DNA from: an uncultured Micrococcales bacterium
Lineage (GTDB): Bacteria; Actinomycetota; Actinomycetes; S36-B12; GCA-2699445
Direction of reading: 5' to 3'
Length of the DNA: 11,449 nucleotides
NCBI GenBank assembly: GCA_903915555.1
Contig: CAIWTL010000519.1
Location: 1 to 11,449 of the forward strand
Position 1 is the stretch's first letter. Every line of letters begins with the position of its first letter. Position numbers and translations under genes: made by a program. The notes below the pieces were generated by a model. The model worked only from the letters and a program-made list of their open reading frames with translations. It was not told the DNA's origin and made no database searches. Positions 7,584 to 11,449 of the stretch are shown piece by piece.

Positions 7584-9482
7584 TCAGTCGGTCTCGCCCA
7601 GGATCGCCCGCGCCAGTGTCTCGGCCGAGCCGGCGACGTCGGAGGTCCCGTCGAGCTTCACGTCGGGGTTCTCCGGCGCCTCGTACTCCTGGCCCACGCC
7701 GGTCATGTTGGGGATCTGCCCGGCCGCGGCCTTGCGGTACAGGCCCTTCGGGTCACGCTCCTGCGCAACCGCGAGGGGGGTGTCGACGAACACCTCGATG
7801 AACTCGTCGTTCTCGAAGATGTCCTTGGCCGCACGACGGTCGGAGCGGTAGGGGGACACGAGCGCGACGATGACAACCAGTCCCGCGTCGGCCATGAGCT
7901 TGGCGACCTCGGCCACCCGCCGCACGTTCTCCGCGCGGTCCTCGGGGGTGAATCCGAGATCGCGGTTGAGGCCGGTGCGGACGTTGTCGCCGTCGAGCAC
8001 GTAGGTGTGCACACCTTGCGCGTGCAGCATCGCGACGGTCGCGTCGGCGATCGTGGACTTGCCCGAGCCGGACAGGCCGGTCATCCACACGACCCGGGGC
8101 GGATGTCCCTTGAGCCGCTGACGCGCTTCACGGTCCACGGCGTAGTCGTGCGGGGTCACGTTGAAGGCCCGGCGCATGGCGTGGCGGGTGAGGCCGGCCG
8201 CCACGGTGTCGCTCGTGACGCGGTCGACGAGCAGGAATCCCCCGGTGTCGCGGCACATGTCGTACTCGTCGAGGGGGATCGGCGAGTCGGTGGCCAACTC
8301 GACACGACCGATGTCGTTCATCTTCAGCAGGCGGGCGGCGTCGTGATTGCCGGTGACGACGTCGAGGCGGTGCCGCACCGACGTGACAGTGGCGGGCACG
8401 ACCTTCGGTCCGACGTACAGCAGGTAGGAACGGCCGTGGGCCAGGGGTTCCTCACCGGTCCACACCAGGTCGGCCGCGAAACGGTCGGCGGGCTGGGCCT
8501 GTCCCTCGCCGGCGGCGCTCAGCAGATCGCCGCGAGTGATGTCGACCTCCCGGTCCAGCGTGATCGTGACGGTCTGGCCCAGGGTGGCGGCCTCGACGTC
8601 CCCGTCACCGGTCACGATCCGGTCGACCGTGGCGGTCTGACCGGAGTCGGCGACCGCGATCACGTCGCCGGGGCGGACGGTGCCGGAGACGATCGTGCCG
8701 CTGTAGCCGCGGAAGTTGCCCTCGGCGCGGGAGATCAGCTGAACGGGGAGTCGGAACGGCGCATTCTCGTCGCTGTCGACCGGCTCCCACGCCATGAGAG
8801 CGTCCATCGCCGTGGGTCCGTGGTACCAGGGCATGGCCTCCGTGTCGGAGTCGATGACGTTGGCGCCGGTCACAGCGCTGACCGGGATCGCGGTCACCTC
8901 GTCGATGCCGAGGCGCGCGGCGGCGGCGCGCACGCCACCGGCCAGTTCCTCGAAGGTGGCGTGCTCGTAGCCCACGAGATCCATCTTGTTGATGGCCACC
9001 ACGATGCTCTTCACACCCATCAGGGCGCAGACGGTGAGGTGGCGATAGGTCTGCGGACGCAGACCGCGAGCGGCATCCACCAGCAGGATCGCCAGGTCGG
9101 CCGTCGATGCGGCGACCGCCATGTTGCGGGTGTACTGCTCGTGACCGGGGGCGTCGGCGATGATGACCCGACGTCCGCTGGGCAGGTTGAGGTGCCGGTA
9201 GGCGACGTCGATCGTGATGCCCTGCTCGCGCTCGGCCTCGAGGCCGTCGGTGAGCAGCGAGTAGTCGATCTCGCCGACGGGGATGGTCGACCCGCCGCGC
9301 CGGGTCGTGCGCGCGTACTCGAGTTGGTCGATCGGCACGGAGTCGGTCTCGACCAGCAGCCGCCCGATGAGGGTGGACTTGCCGTCGTCGACGGAGCCGC
9401 ACGCGACCATGCGCAGGACTGCCGACTGCATCTCGGCAGCGCGCTGCAGGGAGTCGGTCGCGGAAATGAGAGTCGCGGTCAT
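7584..9482 (-). CDS. cysNC: Bifunctional sulfate adenylyltransferase subunit 1 / adenylylsulfate kinase (CysN-CysC fusion)
   Basis: The 632-residue protein joins two enzymes of sulfate activation. The N-terminal part is the CysN GTPase, an EF-Tu-like protein that couples GTP hydrolysis to APS synthesis by CysD. Its nucleotide motifs are GSVDDGKS (29-36), DAPGH (110-114) and NKMD (165-168), followed by beta-barrel domains to about residue 420. The C-terminal part, from about 455, is APS kinase (CysC), which phosphorylates APS to PAPS with ATP. It has a P-loop GLSGSGKST (469-477), the DGDNVRTGLNRDLGF segment, and LVSPYR, in which Ser543 matches the phospho-serine position of E. coli CysC. Both halves look intact. 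The start codon overlaps the cysD stop by one base (TGATG), so the two are translationally coupled and probably made in equal amounts. The fused form is typical of actinobacteria including mycobacteria. Confidence 0.97.
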   Translation of the reverse strand: MTATLISATDSLQRAAEMQSAVLRMVACGSVDDGKSTLIGRLLVETDSVPIDQLEYARTTRRGGSTIPVGEIDYSLLTDGLEAEREQGITIDVAYRHLNLPSGRRVIIADAPGHEQYTRNMAVAASTADLAILLVDAARGLRPQTYRHLTVCALMGVKSIVVAINKMDLVGYEHATFEELAGGVRAAAARLGIDEVTAIPVSAVTGANVIDSDTEAMPWYHGPTAMDALMAWEPVDSDENAPFRLPVQLISRAEGNFRGYSGTIVSGTVRPGDVIAVADSGQTATVDRIVTGDGDVEAATLGQTVTITLDREVDITRGDLLSAAGEGQAQPADRFAADLVWTGEEPLAHGRSYLLYVGPKVVPATVTSVRHRLDVVTGNHDAARLLKMNDIGRVELATDSPIPLDEYDMCRDTGGFLLVDRVTSDTVAAGLTRHAMRRAFNVTPHDYAVDREARQRLKGHPPRVVWMTGLSGSGKSTIADATVAMLHAQGVHTYVLDGDNVRTGLNRDLGFTPEDRAENVRRVAEVAKLMADAGLVVIVALVSPYRSDRRAAKDIFENDEFIEVFVDTPLAVAQERDPKGLYRKAAAGQIPNMTGVGQEYEAPENPDVKLDGTSDVAGSAETLARAILGETD

Positions 9483-10420
9483 CAGAAGTAGCCCTCCGCC
9501 TTCTTGGCTTCCATGGACGAACTGCCCTCACCGTCGATGAGACGGCCGGACCGTTCCGACATCTTGGCCTCGCCCATCTCCGTGATGAGTGAGTCGAGGT
9601 CGTCCGCCTCGGACTCGACCGCACCCGTCAGGGGGTAGCAGCCGAGCGTGCGGAACCGGACGCTGCGCATCTCGGGCTGTTCACCGTCGCGCAGCGGGAA
9701 CCGCTCGTCATCGACCATGATCAGGACCCCGTCACGCTCCACGACGGGACGCGGCTTGGCGAAGTACAGCTCGGGGATCGGGATGTTCTCGCGCCGGATG
9801 TAGTTCCAGACGTCCATCTCGGTCCAGTTGGAGATCGGGAAGGCCCGCATGGTCTGCCCTTCGGACAGTCGGGTGTTGGCGGTGCGCCAGAACTCGGGTC
9901 GCTGCTTGCGGGCGTCCCAGCGGTGGCCGGGCTCGCGCAGGCTGAAGATGCGCTCCTTGGCGCGGCTGCGCTCCTCGTCGCGGCGGGATCCGCCGATGGC
10001 GGCGTCGAACTTGTACTGGTCGAGGCCCTCGCGCAACGCGACGGTCTTCATGACGCGCGTGTACTCGTGGGTTCCGTGGGTGAAGGGGGTCACTCCCTCC
10101 GCCACCGCGTCCTGGTTGGTGGCGATCCGCAGATCGAGGCCGAGTTCCTCGGCACGTCGGTTGCGGAACGCGATCATCTCCGTGAACTTCCACGTCGTGT
10201 CGACATGCATGACCGGCATCGGGATCGGTGCGGGGGCGAAGGCCTTGATCGCAAGATGCAGCAGCACCGAGGAGTCCTTGCCGATGGAGTACAGCAGGAC
10301 CGGGTTGCGGAACGCCGCCGCGGTCTCGCGGAACACGTGGATGGCTTCCGCCTCGAGCACGTCCAGGACAGCGTTCTCGCTGACCGAGTTCTCGACCTCA
10401 ATCTCTGGCGTGTGGGACAC
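9482..10420 (-). CDS. cysD: Sulfate adenylyltransferase subunit 2 (ATP sulfurylase, CysD)
   Basis: The 312-residue protein makes adenosine 5'-phosphosulfate and pyrophosphate from ATP and sulfate, working in complex with the CysN GTPase encoded immediately downstream. It belongs to the PP-loop ATP pyrophosphatase fold shared with PAPS reductase. The PP-loop YSIGKDSS sits at residues 44-51, and further family hallmarks are HVDTTWKF, GGSRRDEERSRAKER, FPISNWTEMDVW, RTLGCYPLTG and the C-terminal SSMEAKKAEGYF. E. coli CysD has 302 residues, and the difference is a short acidic N-terminal extension. The GTG start at 10420 is supported by AGGGAGG (10432-10426) five bases upstream. It lies 27 bases after the phosphatase gene and may also be transcribed from a promoter within that gene's 3' end. 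Confidence 0.97.
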   Translation of the reverse strand: MSHTPEIEVENSVSENAVLDVLEAEAIHVFRETAAAFRNPVLLYSIGKDSSVLLHLAIKAFAPAPIPMPVMHVDTTWKFTEMIAFRNRRAEELGLDLRIATNQDAVAEGVTPFTHGTHEYTRVMKTVALREGLDQYKFDAAIGGSRRDEERSRAKERIFSLREPGHRWDARKQRPEFWRTANTRLSEGQTMRAFPISNWTEMDVWNYIRRENIPIPELYFAKPRPVVERDGVLIMVDDERFPLRDGEQPEMRSVRFRTLGCYPLTGAVESEADDLDSLITEMGEAKMSERSGRLIDGEGSSSMEAKKAEGYF

Positions 10421-10425
10421 ACCGA

Positions 10426-10432
10426 CCTCCCT
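10426..10432 (-). promoter_or_regulatory. cysD ribosome-binding site
   Basis: AGGGAGG on the minus strand lies five bases before GTG 10420 and decides the cysD start. It is much stronger than the sites before yaaA and the phosphatase gene, suggesting that cysD is the best translated member of the run. Confidence 0.75.
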
Positions 10433-10447
10433 GGTGGGGCAACCTCG

Positions 10448-11191
10448 TCAGTCTACGTGGCCGCGGGGACTGTCCTCCGCGGCGGCGAAGGCGAGTGCCT
10501 GGATAATACCTGAAGATATTCTCAGGATTCCCTCTTCAATCAACTCTATGGCCGCGGGATGGATCTGGTACCCGAGCACATGGGGATCCGGAACATCGTC
10601 CGGATGCCAACTCAGCGGTGTCTCGTGCGGCTCCGCGTCGGGGGTCACCGGTGCGGTGCCCCGGGCGGCGTCCAACTCGGCGACCCACCACGTCAGGCGG
10701 GCCGCAGGATCCTCCGGCACCGCGGGGGCGCCGGGCGGCATCTGTCCAGCCGCCGTGTACCCGGACACCACGTCCGACAAACCCGCCGCCTGCCGCAGCG
10801 TGAAGGTCCGGGCCCGGGAAGCCGGATCCACGCGGGCCAGTTCGGCGCGATGTGACCGATCCAACGCCAGGATCAGACCGGCATCCGACAACATCTCGGC
10901 GTCCACGAGCCGCGACCGGTGGCGGCCGAGTGGCGTGACGCCGCGGTCGGCCGGCCCGTCGGTGGAGGACTCGACCACACTCAGCTCCGAGTCCGTGGTT
11001 CCGCCGTATTCCCGCGCGACGAACTCCCCCACCAACGCGCTGCTCAGGTCGCACGCCGGTTGACCGGCCTGCGCGGCCACACCCGCGGAGTGGACGGCGA
11101 CGGGCCGATCGGCGAGTTCCCGGCTCAGGAGTGCCGCGGCCGCGGGTGACCGGCAGATATTCGCCGTGCACACCACCAGGATCCGGAACAC
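10448..11191 (-). CDS. Low-molecular-weight protein-tyrosine phosphatase family protein
   Basis: The 247-residue cytoplasmic protein begins VFRILVVCTANICRSP, the C-x5-R-S phosphate-binding loop of the low-molecular-weight phosphatase / arsenate reductase superfamily, with nucleophile Cys8 and Arg14. The usual general-acid Asp is probably Asp202 in DDVPDPH (198-204), which has the D-x-P-D-P context of actinobacterial members. A conserved-looking TFTLRQ segment lies between them. The protein is longer than the common ~150-200 residues because of a loop of roughly 40 residues (PPGAPAVPEDP... to LSWHPDD) before the acid loop. The GTG at 11191 is chosen because it puts the catalytic loop at the N-terminus, as in the family, with an AGGGTGG-like site upstream. 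The open frame continues 75 codons further up but has no phosphatase-like sequence there. The substrate, phosphotyrosine protein or arsenate, cannot be told from the sequence. It is the first gene before cysD. Confidence 0.85.
   Translation of the reverse strand: MFRILVVCTANICRSPAAAALLSRELADRPVAVHSAGVAAQAGQPACDLSSALVGEFVAREYGGTTDSELSVVESSTDGPADRGVTPLGRHRSRLVDAEMLSDAGLILALDRSHRAELARVDPASRARTFTLRQAAGLSDVVSGYTAAGQMPPGAPAVPEDPAARLTWWVAELDAARGTAPVTPDAEPHETPLSWHPDDVPDPHVLGYQIHPAAIELIEEGILRISSGIIQALAFAAAEDSPRGHVD
10503..10543 (-). promoter_or_regulatory. Candidate internal promoter for cysD-cysNC-yaaA
   Basis: A locally AT-rich patch inside the 3' end of the phosphatase gene contains, on the minus strand, TTGATT (10543-10538), TATCTT (10518-10513, 19 bases later) and a near-consensus -10 hexamer TATTAT (10508-10503). 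TATTAT has no good -35 at 17 bases, though GGAATC lies there. Either pairing would start transcription 70-90 bases before the cysD GTG. Such hexamers are rare in DNA this GC-rich, which is why I list it. The exact element is uncertain. Confidence 0.4.
10509..10526. promoter_or_regulatory. Imperfect 18-bp palindrome at the internal promoter (candidate operator)
   Basis: On the minus strand CCTGAGAATATCTTCAGG is symmetric at seven of nine base pairs, with intact CCTGA/TCAGG arms. It directly abuts TATTAT and overlaps the alternative -10, the position expected of a repressor site controlling cysD. It lies in the coding sequence of the phosphatase gene, where the codons around it are rare AT-ending ones. 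Confidence 0.35.
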
Positions 11192-11231
11192 GACGCCCAC
11201 CCTGTCATGCCCGGGGAGTCCGGTGCCCGTA

Positions 11232-11254
11232 CTGGGGACCCGGGTTGTCCCCAG
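11232..11254. promoter_or_regulatory. 8-bp inverted repeat in the divergent intergenic region
   Basis: CTGGGGAC (11232-11239) and GTCCCCAG (11247-11254) form perfect arms separated by CCGGGTT. The repeat lies between the leftward phosphatase gene (start 11191) and the rightward membrane-protein gene, so a bound regulator could affect both. On both sides it lacks the T-run of a terminator. It could be an operator or chance in GC-rich DNA. Confidence 0.3.
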
Positions 11255-11336
11255 ACCGGAGATCGTCCTGGCGCCGGCCGGGCGGCGACCGTAGCGTGGG
11301 GGCGACGGGATGGACCAGACTGGGCGGGTGATCGAG

Positions 11337-11449
11337 ATGAGCGAACCGCAGGTGTGGACGCTCATCGCCGTATTCGCCGCCGCCCTGGTCGGCATCCTGA
11401 CGCTGATGTCGACCATGTTCGTGCGGGTGGTGCGTGGCGAGATCGCCGG
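11337..11449 (+). CDS. Membrane-anchored protein, N-terminal fragment
   Basis: The fragment opens MSEPQVWTLIAVFAAALVG and continues as one hydrophobic helix to about residue 27, ending in a positively charged RVVRGE, so the N-terminus is probably outside and the remainder cytoplasmic. The sequence runs off the window after 37 codons. Similar short actinobacterial proteins carry a coiled coil after the helix, but none is visible here, so that is only expectation. The start is uncertain: in-frame alternatives are ATG 11310 and GTG 11328. ATG 11337 is favoured because GGGCGGG lies upstream and the protein then begins immediately before the helix. A TAGCGT -10-like hexamer at 11292-11297 could serve as promoter. 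I cannot name a function. Confidence 0.55.
   Translation, partial: MSEPQVWTLIAVFAAALVGILTLMSTMFVRVVRGEIA

Noticed and set aside
6813..9491. An 892-codon open frame on the plus strand opposite cysNC and yaaA.
   Set aside because: It is antisense to two certain genes, is rich in Arg/Gly/His/Val as expected of a mirror frame in GC-rich DNA, has no recognisable domain and starts inside yaaA. It is a codon-bias shadow.
11192..11416. A 75-residue N-terminal extension of the phosphatase (322 residues in total).
   Set aside because: Family members begin directly before the C-x5-R loop. The extension is Arg/Pro-rich, overlaps the divergent gene and has no family-like sequence.

Overview
The window is a stretch of a high-GC Gram-positive (actinobacterial) chromosome. 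The supporting signs are strong G/C bias at third codon positions, GTG and TTG starts, fused cysN-cysC, and actinobacterial-type versions of YaaA, low-molecular-weight phosphatase and AlkA-like glycosylase. I cannot place it to genus. No RNA genes, insertion sequences, CRISPR arrays or phage genes are visible, and no gene-free stretch exceeds about 160 bases.

Left edge (1-242): the last 69 codons of a DNA-3-methyladenine glycosylase-like gene run rightward and converge on the next gene across a 30-base gap. From 243 to 6647 on the minus strand lies one very large gene for a 2134-residue exported protein. It has a signal peptide, many beta-strand-like segments, 32 mostly closely paired cysteines and a Pro/Asp linker. 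It matches no family I recognise, apart from a DUF11-like pattern near the N-terminus, and it is the main unknown of the window. Its 159-base upstream gap is unusually structured. It holds a long terminator-like stem belonging to the upstream operon, then a candidate promoter overlapped by a perfect 16-bp palindrome.

Right half (6807-11191): a tight minus-strand run reads low-molecular-weight protein-tyrosine phosphatase, cysD, cysNC, yaaA. Gaps are 27 bases, a 1-base overlap, and 12 bases. cysD and cysNC together make a complete sulfate-activation enzyme set: sulfate to APS (ATP sulfurylase, CysD plus the CysN domain), then APS to PAPS (APS kinase, the CysC domain). YaaA belongs to the peroxide-stress/iron-limiting family, so the cluster links sulfur assimilation with oxidative-stress defence. 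A 51-base AT-rich island at the 3' end of the phosphatase gene carries promoter-like hexamers and an imperfect palindrome, and may be the real control point for cysD-cysNC-yaaA.

Right edge: a divergent plus-strand gene for a small membrane-anchored protein starts near 11337 (or 11310) and runs off the window. The divergent gap holds an 8-bp inverted repeat. I found no clearly new multi-gene system. The best candidates for follow-up are the giant exported protein and the structured control regions.
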